This document shows positions 21,932-30,900 of a stretch of DNA of 57,978 nt, piece by piece. Below the pieces are notes generated by a model that worked only from the letters and a program-made list of their open reading frames with translations, searched no databases and was not told where the DNA came from. Position numbers and translations under genes: made by a program. Positions within the stretch are counted from its first letter, which is position 1. Each line of letters starts with the position of its first letter. This stretch comes from a virus: positions 1-57,978 of the IMG/VR virus record IMGVR_UViG_3300025832_000009; one strand, written 5' to 3'.

Positions 21932-22382
21932 ATTAGACGAATTAGAGATAGAGCTATGCGAATATATTGGGAAGCTTAGATCTAGTATAGCTAGAAGTAA
22001 TAATGTTTTTGATGCCAAAATAGGAGACCAAAACGGAGTAGAAGCAGATATTCAAGGATTTAAAGCAGAATATGCTTTTGCTAAAAAAAATAATTTATTT
22101 CCAGATTTTGGATTGTCACCAAGAAGTGGTAGTGCTGATGGAGTAACAAAAGAAAATAATAGATACGACATAAAATCTACTAACTATAAAACTGGTAACT
22201 TACTTTCTACTTTAAAAGTAAATCAAGATGTAGACGTTTATGTTTTAGCTTACGTAAACAAAAACATAGTGGATTTTGTAGGTTGGGCTACTAAAGATGA
22301 ATTAATAAGAAAAGAAAATATAAAAAGCTTAGGGCATGGCTCTGGATATTTTTTAAGCAGACATAAGCTACATAAATTTTAA
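21921..22382 (+). CDS. PD-(D/E)XK endonuclease-like protein, 153 aa
   Basis: A conserved helix GFKAEYAFAKKN (supplying E) is followed by SPRSGSADGV and RYDIKSTNYKTG, giving the E ... D ... D-I-K nuclease signature. After it come strands VDVYVLAYVNKNIVDFVGWA. The arrangement resembles phage-borne restriction-endonuclease-like folds. Substrate unknown; a role in DNA processing is inferred from position in the replication block. Confidence 0.6.
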   Translation: MIVKLDELEIELCEYIGKLRSSIARSNNVFDAKIGDQNGVEADIQGFKAEYAFAKKNNLFPDFGLSPRSGSADGVTKENNRYDIKSTNYKTGNLLSTLKVNQDVDVYVLAYVNKNIVDFVGWATKDELIRKENIKSLGHGSGYFLSRHKLHKF

Positions 22383-22383
22383 T

Positions 22384-22536
22384 ATGACAAAAGAAACTTT
22401 AGGAGAAACAAGAAAAACTATTTGGGTATTTGGAAAACCACAAAGTATGTGGATTCCAATGATGAATCCAAAATATTTAACCGAGAATAATCTTTGGGAC
22501 AATGACGGAACAACAGATACAAGCGAAAAGGATTAA
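22384..22536 (+). CDS. Hypothetical protein, 50 aa
   Basis: The product begins MTKETLGETRKTIWVFGKPQ and is Trp- and Met-rich in the middle. It overlaps the VRR-NUC gene by 35 bp in another frame, so it is less certain than its neighbours. No family recognised. Confidence 0.4.
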   Translation: MTKETLGETRKTIWVFGKPQSMWIPMMNPKYLTENNLWDNDGTTDTSEKD

Positions 22537-22741
22537 ACAGCTAGAGGCTGAAGGGTACTATGTTATCAAGCTTATTAAGACTAATAAGAATGGCATACCT
22601 GATGTTGTAGCTATACCACCTAACTGTGGTGTCCTATTCTCTGAAATAAAAAAGCCAAAGGGCAGGGTGTCTGCCTTACAAGAATATAGACTAAAAGAAT
22701 TAGAAAAGCATGGAGTCAGAACAGAAGTATATAGAGGATGA
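22502..22741 (+). CDS. VRR-NUC domain nuclease, 79 aa
   Basis: This is a minimal VRR-NUC (PD-(D/E)XK) domain: GIPDVVAIPPNCG supplies the catalytic Asp, FSEIKKPKGRVSALQEYRLK gives the E-x-K and the following Q-x-x-x-L motif. Stand-alone phage VRR-NUC proteins cleave branched or structured DNA such as Holliday junctions. Length is normal for the phage form. It overlaps the next gene by 32 bp. Confidence 0.85.
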   Translation: MTEQQIQAKRIKQLEAEGYYVIKLIKTNKNGIPDVVAIPPNCGVLFSEIKKPKGRVSALQEYRLKELEKHGVRTEVYRG

Positions 22742-23024
22742 GTTTGAATTGGATGAAAACTTCCTATATCAAATACACACATTTAACCCTAGTGTAAAGA
22801 ATAAGATAGCAGCGCAAATAGATACCTTAATAGGTCTGCCTACAACAAAGGGTTTAGACAAGTTAAAGTCTGGAGTAGTACACGATAAAGATGGAACACC
22901 AACTTTCTTTACTCTTTCCTATTCCAAAAGAAATAAGAACTCACCATCTATACTGTTAGATATATTTGAAATAACACTAGACCAATACCTAAACGATATT
23001 AATTTAAACATTCATATAAAATGA
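22710..23024 (+). CDS. Hypothetical protein, 104 aa
   Basis: Acidic N-terminus (EQKYIEDEFELDENFLYQIH) followed by a basic core and a hydrophobic end (ILLDIFEITLDQYLND). It overlaps the VRR-NUC gene and the DnaA-like gene. No family recognised. Confidence 0.6.
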   Translation: MESEQKYIEDEFELDENFLYQIHTFNPSVKNKIAAQIDTLIGLPTTKGLDKLKSGVVHDKDGTPTFFTLSYSKRNKNSPSILLDIFEITLDQYLNDINLNIHIK

Positions 23025-23425
23025 AATTCGAATCATCACCTGAAATCAAATTAAAAAATAAAGTAGAAGCCGAGTCAATTAAGGTATTAATTGAACAAGA
23101 AATGGAAATTGAAAATATATTTAAAAACACTAGAAGACGAGAGTATGTGGACGCAAGAAGAATACTATTCTACATTCTTAGAAACAACTTTCTTCTAACC
23201 TATTTTGAAATAGGAAGGATTTCTAAAAGAGATCACGCAACTATTATACATGCAATTAAAGATTTTGATTATATAATTAAGGCTGACCCAATATTAAATG
23301 GTGTATATCAAAAAGCGCTAGAAAGAGCTGAGTTTATTACAACGTACTCTCCAGAGGCAAGAAAAGAAGAGATAATCAAAAAGATAGAACAGCTTAACGA
23401 AGAGTTACTTACTTTATCTAATTAA
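23021..23425 (+). CDS. DnaA domain IV-like protein, 134 aa
   Basis: Residues about 45-85 match the C-terminal DNA-binding domain of DnaA: YVDARRILFYILRNNFLLTY then FEIGRISKRDHATIIHAIKD, with the R-DH-x-T-I-x-HA signature that reads DnaA boxes. The AAA+ ATPase part is absent. A coiled, charged C-terminus follows (ARKEEIIKKIEQLNEELLTL). It may bind the phage origin or interfere with host DnaA. It overlaps the upstream gene by 4 bp. Confidence 0.8.
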   Translation: MKFESSPEIKLKNKVEAESIKVLIEQEMEIENIFKNTRRREYVDARRILFYILRNNFLLTYFEIGRISKRDHATIIHAIKDFDYIIKADPILNGVYQKALERAEFITTYSPEARKEEIIKKIEQLNEELLTLSN

Positions 23426-23458
23426 AATAATTAACTTTTATTTTGTATCTTTATTGAC

Positions 23459-24490
23459 ATGGAAAACAATAATGTAGGTTACAGACCAAGACTTACTGAT
23501 GAGGAAAGTGTGATGATAAGTAATCACAGAGCATTAAAAGTAGAATGCGAAACTAACGGAATACCAATGAGTGATGTAAATCATTACTGGTATAAAGGCA
23601 AAAGCTTTTCTCTTCATGTAAAAAACAACGGTGTCTCTTTAGACAAAGTAAGAGAGGATATTATAAAGGAAATGAATAAACATTCTCCTTCATATCCTAA
23701 GATTAAAAGAACAAAACAGAAAGACCCTCACCTACTAGTAATTGATCCTGCTGACATACACATAGGTAAGCTAGCATCATCATTTGAAACAGGTGAGGAT
23801 TATAACTCACAGATAGCTGTCAAGAGAGTAAAGGAAGGAATACAAGGAATACTTGAAAAGTCTAATGGCTTTAAAATAGATAAGATATTATTTGTAGGTG
23901 GTAACGATATACTTCATATCGATGAGCCACACCGAAAAACAACAGCAGGTACACCACAAGATACTGATGGGATGTGGTACGAAAACTTCCTTACAGCAAA
24001 AAAACTTTACATAGATGTATTAGAAACATTAATCGCAGTGGCAGATGTTCACTTTGTTTACAACCCAAGTAACCACGATTACATATCAGGATTCATGTTA
24101 TCGGACTCTATACAGTCTTGGTTTAGGAAAAGCAAGAACATTACATTCGATTGCTCAATAGCCCATAGGAAAGGTTTTAAGTACGGAAATAACTTAATTG
24201 GAACAACACATGGAGATGGAGCGAAACAAGCTGATTTACCCCTTATAATGGCTAATGAGTTCTCTCAGTGGTGGGCAGACACAAAGCATCGTTATGTTTA
24301 CACACACCATATACATCACAAGTCTAGTAAAGACTATCATGGCATTACAGTTGAGTCGTTAAGGTCACCAAGCGGATCTGATTCCTGGCATCATAGAAAA
24401 GGTTATGGTGTTGGTGGAATAAAAGCTGTCGAAGGATTTATACACTCAATGGAACATGGACAAGTAGCAAGATTAACACACATATTTTAA
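23459..24490 (+). CDS. Metallophosphoesterase, SbcD-like, 343 aa
   Basis: The N-terminal 70 residues look like a helical DNA-binding part. The calcineurin-type phosphoesterase motifs follow: DPADIHIGKLASS (D-x-H), FVGGNDILHID (GD-type), YNPSNHDY (NH[ED]), THGDG and YTHHIHH (final H-x-H). Such phage enzymes act as nucleases or phosphatases, often in DNA processing. A TATCTTTA box lies only 5 nt before the ATG, suggesting a nearly leaderless message. Confidence 0.8.
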   Translation: MENNNVGYRPRLTDEESVMISNHRALKVECETNGIPMSDVNHYWYKGKSFSLHVKNNGVSLDKVREDIIKEMNKHSPSYPKIKRTKQKDPHLLVIDPADIHIGKLASSFETGEDYNSQIAVKRVKEGIQGILEKSNGFKIDKILFVGGNDILHIDEPHRKTTAGTPQDTDGMWYENFLTAKKLYIDVLETLIAVADVHFVYNPSNHDYISGFMLSDSIQSWFRKSKNITFDCSIAHRKGFKYGNNLIGTTHGDGAKQADLPLIMANEFSQWWADTKHRYVYTHHIHHKSSKDYHGITVESLRSPSGSDSWHHRKGYGVGGIKAVEGFIHSMEHGQVARLTHIF

Positions 24491-24493
24491 AAG

Positions 24494-24622
24494 ATGGAAA
24501 ACACAAAATGTATTGAAGTAAGAAAAGATTATTACCTATTAATAGTTAATGACGTTTCACTAGGCGAGTTTGAAAAAAGTGACTTAAGACACGTAATAGA
24601 AGTTATAGACAATGCAATATAA
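24494..24622 (+). CDS. Small protein, 42 aa
   Basis: The product begins MENTKCIEVRKDYYLLIVND and ends LRHVIEVIDNAI. A small beta-beta-alpha shape is likely. It overlaps the DUF3310-like gene by 11 bp and follows the phosphoesterase by 3 bp. No family recognised. Confidence 0.5.
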   Translation: MENTKCIEVRKDYYLLIVNDVSLGEFEKSDLRHVIEVIDNAI

Positions 24623-24839
24623 ACAAGACACAACTCTTCTAGAGGAACGATATTCTTCTAGAAAGATTAATGGATTAGATGTCATTGATTTAATTAAGCA
24701 CTGGGATTTAAATTTTAACGAAGGGAATATTCTTAAATACCTACTAAGAAAAAAAGGAGACGATATATCTGACATGAAAAAAATAGCTGACTATGCAAAT
24801 AGAGAAGCAGAACACTTACAAAATGATGGAACAAATTAA
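24612..24839 (+). CDS. DUF3310-like protein, 75 aa
   Basis: The core KINGLDVIDLIKHWDLNF followed by GNILKYLLRKKGDDISDMKK and ADYANREAEHL is the DUF3310 pattern ([LI]DVIDxxxxWxLxFxxGNIxKYxxRxxxKxxxxDLxKAxxY). Members are often annotated as nucleotide kinase-like, although activity has not been shown for most. It is near the end of the rightward block. Confidence 0.8.
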   Translation: MQYKQDTTLLEERYSSRKINGLDVIDLIKHWDLNFNEGNILKYLLRKKGDDISDMKKIADYANREAEHLQNDGTN

Positions 24840-24930
24840 AGAGCAAATACTAAAAGAGAAGTTGAAAGATAAACCCAACTTCTCTTTGATTAGAAAATTA
24901 CAACAGTTAATTGATAAGGTTAAAAATTAA
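24823..24930 (+). CDS. Last rightward ORF, 35 aa
   Basis: The product begins MMEQIKEQILKEKLKDKPNF and ends RKLQQLIDKVKN, a basic amphipathic helix pair. It overlaps the previous gene by 17 bp and the opposing 2500-aa gene by 4 bp. Its coding region contains the convergent terminator hairpin. Could be real or only a read-through of the terminator. Confidence 0.4.
   Translation: MMEQIKEQILKEKLKDKPNFSLIRKLQQLIDKVKN
24853..24887. terminator. Bidirectional terminator between convergent blocks
   Basis: AAAGAGAAGTTG (24853-24864) and CAACTTCTCTTT (24876-24887) form a perfect 12-bp stem with an 11-nt loop, flanked by short T or A runs on both sides. It lies where the early and late blocks converge. 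Confidence 0.65.
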
Positions 24931-27900
24931 AAAGATTTAGGATTAAACGATTTTCCACTTTTCTTTTTTCCTTTCTCATTACCAAAAGAAGCTGGTGAAA
25001 AAGATTTATCATTTTTACTTTTGCTATTTGTTTTTTCAACTTTACGATCCTTACCTTGATCTATTCTTTTTAGTTGCTTTGCTTCATTATCTATCATTTT
25101 TTGAGAAGGATTTTTAATACCTCTCTGATTTAGTACAGCTTCAGCTTCTACAATATAATCAACTTTCTCTTCTATTTCTCTTGATTTACCTATATCCTTA
25201 AAAGCTCTTTCAGCAATATATCCTACTTCACTTGAATTTAAAACAGGGACACCAATTAAATGCATAGCATAAGCCATAGTCGTCATTTTCAAGGCGTTTA
25301 ATTTTTCAGGGTCTATTTCAGCTTTACTTTCTCTACCCATAAAAACAGTGGTCTTTTCTCCTGTAACAATTGTTTTAATCATATCAGCAAGTATTACTGC
25401 TTTTTTTGCACCGATTCCTAATGTACCTAGTTGGTCAATTATTTTTTTATCTGTCTTTGCAAAGAACTGAAATGGATTATCCTCATCGTCTTGAAACATA
25501 GACATCAATCCGTTTATTTTATTTAAACTTTCGTCATTTAAAATAGGTATTGGAACAAGAATATCTGCTAATGCATTTCCAGTTCTACCTATTAACCTTT
25601 GATTAAACTCTTTCTCTCTTTTTTCTTCTCTTGCTCTTTTATTAGCATATCTGTTTAAATTCGGGTCTTCTTCTTCTCCTGATATTAATCTTGCGGCAGC
25701 AGCTAATGTTTGAGTTATTCCTAAACCAATAGCATTAAACATTGCTGTTTCTACACCTAAACCTCCCAATGACCTAAGCGCTCTAGTCTTATCACCTGGA
25801 AGAGCAGTTGGGTTATTAGTTAAAGTATTTATATCTGAATACATTCTTGTTTTTTGATTTAACAAAAAGTTTGCAAAAGGAAATAATGTTTTACGAACCA
25901 TTTGAGAACCAAAGTTTTGATTAGTAAACAAGTCTCCTTGAAGGTCTTGGTCAGATGTATTTTGTTGCCTATCCACTTGTTGCTGTGCATACTGTGCAGC
26001 TTTTTTGTCTAATGGTTTAGACCAATCAATATTAGTAGTATCTCCTCCATCTTTTTTTACTTGCTGAATATAATAAGCAATAAAAGAAGCTCTTGCTGTC
26101 TGAACATCTGGATACACCAAGAAAGCTTCAAGTGTCTTTTTATTTATTTTATCAGCAGCATCAATTACTCTACCTCCTTTTGTCTGTGCTTTCTTTTTAA
26201 TTCTACTATCAGCATTTTCAATATCTGATTGAGATTGTATTCCCCTGTTAGCAATAGGTAAGCCTGAATTGTCTATAGCCTTTTGAACCTCAGCATCAAA
26301 AATTAACTTAGATCCTTTTAATGTATTGCTGAGACCTGCATTAAACATTGTGTTAAAAATAGGAACTATTTGTTTTACAAACTGAGTTGGCCCACCTAAA
26401 ACTCTAGACACACCTAATGTAGCAACCTTATTCAAACGATTTAAAGCTCTTTTTGTTGAACCATCAACATATTTTTTACCTCGTTTAGAATCTACATAGC
26501 TATTTATTCTTTCATTAATTATTTCTTTTGCTGATTCATTTGTAAAAACTTCGTTAAAAGCTTTTGACTCTCTAGCTCCTTTCACTTGTTGTATAGAAGG
26601 GGCTGTATATATATCAGTTAAAGCAGCTTTATAATTACTCATATTCTGAGCATCAAAACTTAAGTTTAATACATCTCCTGTCTCAAGAGAACCAGGTTTA
26701 GTAGCTTCTTTTAAAACACCTGTTTTTTTGTCGTAAGCGCTTTTTCTTTTATTTCCTTCAGGATTAAAAACAGGTTGTGTTATATCTACATCTTCTGCTT
26801 TTGGTTGCTTTACTTTTTGAATGTTTCTAGGAGTATAGTTAGTATCTTTTCCTAAATTCTTGTTATATACATTCAAGGACGTATCAGCTAATTCATTATA
26901 TTTTTTAGCCCAGATTTCCGTAACATATTTTACTCCATCTAAATTTGCAGGGTCTGCTTTACTTTCAACGTCCTCTATAGAGTTAGAGTCTTTCAAAAGC
27001 TTATCATATTGAGCTTTAACAATCTCACCTTTTTTAACTTTTAACTTGTCTCCTGAAGCCATAAGTCTCTCATAAGTTTGCTGAATAAGTTTCTTACTCT
27101 TTTCAAATTCCTTTTGTTCTTTCCCTGGTGTAAACCTCCTTACATCTGCTAATATACCTCTTTGAGTATCATTGGATTCGTCAAAGTATATACCATCTTG
27201 CATTTTCTTTTTTGCAAATTTATCTGCATAATCTTTCTCTGTATTAGCTGCTTCTTTTTGAGCTTTTGCGCTACCGTTTATTATTCCATCAAGCCCTAAA
27301 GCCTCCATAACCATTCTCGCCTTCTGTTGAGACTTAAATGTAAGTTCAAAGACATTAGGTAAAGTGGATATTTGTTTATTCCAAAACTTACCTAAGCCAA
27401 ATAATGATTTGTTTTCAGTATTTTTAATTCCTTTATTTTTTAAACGAGTTATTTTAGTATTACCAACTTGCTGCATTAGAGAAGCCTCCATTCCACCCGT
27501 AGATTGGTTAAGCTCAAAATTAACTATCGAATCTAATGCTTCCAATTTTTGCTTGGTAGTCATTAGACTTAAGTCCATGTTTAAAAAATTATTGATTAAA
27601 GTTTTTTGAGTCTTGGTAACCTTTATGTCTCCAGACTCTATAGCTCCTTTTATATTTATCTTAGTGTTTTTAAAAGCGTTATTTGCTGCTTTATCAATTG
27701 CGTTCTTTTTATCCTTAAGAATCTGTGCATCTGTTTCAGAAGTATTTGTTGAACCATCTACCTCATACAGTATCTCTTTCATTTGGTCAAGAGTTAAGTC
27801 CCCTGGTTCTAGCCCTGTCAATTCTTGAAATGACTCTTTGGCTAACTCATAGTTTCTTTCTGATTCTAATTCAGTTTCTTTTTTTGAATACTCCTCAATT

Positions 27901-30900
27901 TTTTTAATATCAAAAGGCTTACTTACTTTAAGTTCCCCCTTAGATGGTTTCTTAGTTGGTGTAAGACCATTACTAATTTCAGATGCTTTTTCTAAATATG
28001 TATCAATATCGTTTACATTGCTTGGATTTACTTGAGTAAATTTCTTTGCAGCGTCAGACAGTCCAGCTTCTTTACCTTTTAATTTATTCTTAATAGATTT
28101 TTGAAGTTTTTTAGCCTTATCTAGCTTATTAGAATACTCAGCATCATTCATTGCTCTTGTAGTAAAATCTATTACGTCTTGAACTTTCTTGGCGTTATAT
28201 AAATTTACATTAGAAACTTTTTTAAGTAATGAGTTTGCTTTTTTAGTTGTAATATTACCTGCTTTCAGAACTAAATCTATAGCCCCCTGTAATCCTTTTC
28301 TTCTTTTGTTTACATCGTTTTTAGCATTTCTAGCAACCCTAGCTTCCTTCTGAAGATCTTTCTTCATTGCCGAATAGTCGCTCTTTACTTTAATAGTCTT
28401 AGGCTTTCCTTTTATTTTTGTAGAGGCTATTATAGATTTATAAGTATTAGCTGTTACTGTCTGACTGTTTGTCTTTCCTATAGCATCTACTTCAGCTTTA
28501 ACTGCTCCTTCAGATTTAGCGTACAAGTCTATTTCTGCATTTGAAAATTCCGTATCACCCCTAGCTATTTTTAAAGCTAAGGCTCTTTCTTTAGATTGTG
28601 TTTTGGGTTGTTGTTTTTTCTTTTGAGCAACCGCATTATCTATTGCTTCTTTATTTTCTGCGTAAAACTGAATAGCATCTTCAGAAAAAGATTCTTGATT
28701 TCCTCCTTCAACAATACGATTTGCAAATGACTCTATTTTATTGTTCACACTCATATCTCCCTCTGTTGAGGTAGGTTCTGTTAACTGTTCAACATCTGTC
28801 TGCGTAGTCGTGTCGCTAGGCTTATCGGTTTGCGTTTCACCTTCTTCGATTTGCGTGTCGGTAGTGACTTGCTCAACGTCTCCTTCTCCCACTTGTTGCA
28901 ATTCCACTTCGGAGTCTTTCCCTCCTTCTGTGCTTGTTGGAGCATCTGGTAGCACTTGCTCCTCTGTGCTTGGCTTTGAAATGGCATCTTTTCCTTTTTT
29001 AATTAATACTGGCAACTCTACATCAATAGTGTATGTTTTTTTTCCTCTCTTAGTTCCTTGTCTTTTTATTTTTACCTCAATACCTGGATAAGCTTTTTTT
29101 ATTTTTTCAACTTCAGCTTCAGCTTTAGCTTTATCATCAGTCTTAAAAGGATCATAAGCAGCTTGACCTTTCTCTTCTACAGATTGTTTTGTTGCATCAC
29201 TATATTTTGTGGTATTAGTAACAACGTTACCATCGGCATCGGTCTCTACATCTAAATTAGATTTATTGAAAGTCCTAAGTCCACCCTCAGAAATAGTAGT
29301 CGTTTCAACAACTCTTGCGCCATCAGGTAATGTAGCATCAGCAGATGTAATCATATTCTTAAACGCACCACCTGTAGACTCCATTTTTGCTGAAAACTTA
29401 TTTGTTGGCCTTCCGTTTTCATAAACCCTAACATATCCGACAAAGTTTTCTTTGTTTTTAGAAGTTATAATAACATCTAAAATACCTGTCTCTGGATTTA
29501 CATAAGTTGCTGTTGATACCCCTTCTTTATCAAGACTTGTAACGTTTGATATGTTTGCTTCTCCTTTAGGATTAGAGGGAGTTACTAACCTTTTGTCTGT
29601 ATGATATTCTCTAAGTCGGTCTTTTGGAACTTGCTTTTCTGTGCTTGGCTTTGAAATGGCATCTTCTTTTTGTTTTGTTAATTCTTCTTGAACTTGTAAT
29701 TCGTCTTTTTTATATAGAGCATCTAGTTGCTGGTCAACAGCCGCTATCTGTTTATCAATTCTAGCTTTACCTGGGCCTTCTAGTCCCTGTTTTTTGTTTA
29801 TTAAATTCTGTCTTTGAGTTAATAAATCAGATGCAGGTTGTAAGTTTTCAGAAACTTTTATAGTCCCTTGAGTTTTTAACTCAGCTGACTGCATATTGTA
29901 AATTTCTGTATATGCATTTGAAGCCTCTTTTTCAGTCAAAGAACCTTCTTTAACTAAAACATCTAATGTAGATTGTAAATCTTTAACATTTGCTGCTGCA
30001 AGCCTAACTAAGTTAGACCTTCTATTTCCTGACAATAAATTTTTAGCACCCAAACCAGAGGTAGCTCCTACGGTCATTACTACAGTTTCCATTATACCTG
30101 CCTTTGTAATTTTGTCACTTAAAACTTCGTTTCCAATATGTCTATTCACCAAATGGTTTATACCCTTTTCAGAAAAATAAACTGGAAGCTCTTCTATAAA
30201 AAGTTCTTTAGCGTTTTCTTTTAACAAACCCTTGCCCTTATCTACAAGTTGTTTTACTGTGAATTTTTTACCTTCTTTTAATGCTAGGTTTTTAATCTGG
30301 TCTTTAATTCCTGTAAAACCTGTTAGTAATTTTTGATTACCACCTGCTAATCCAGAGAATATACCATCTAAAGTAGATATTGCCTGACCTGCATTAACAG
30401 CTATATTCATAGCTTCTTTTTCAGACATACCTGAAGCTACTAGCTGAGACCTTACGTCCTCCACGTTCCCTGTAATACCACTTGCAAAAGAAGTAATTCC
30501 CATTCCTAGACCAGCTCCTTTAGGGCCTTTAAATCCTAGTTTCTTTGTTACTTTTCCTGATGTTCTAATTAAGCCGTATAAGTGTACAAGCATGCCTACT
30601 CCTCCTTGAGTTACAGATCCTGCTGTCCAATTAGTTACAGTCTCTGTAACATCTTTAGATAGTGTTTGTATTTCTTTTATTTTTTCAGGAGAAATAATCC
30701 CATCCATTCTTATGTTCGTATTTGCATCATATACTGTTCCATTTTCATCAACAATATATTGTTTACCCATACTTAAAACTGGCTTTCCGTCTAAAAAAGC
30801 AGATCTTTTTACTGCGCCAGTTGTGATATCAAGAGTCTCCTTACTTTGGGTAAACATTTCTTCAAGGCTTTTTAAAACACCTTTATTATCAAATTTATCA

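Noticed and set aside
28741-28756. Further copy of the TTGTTCACACNCATA repeat
   Set aside because: It lies inside the 2500-aa coding sequence on the opposite strand (reading MSVNN) and away from any gene boundary; probably chance.
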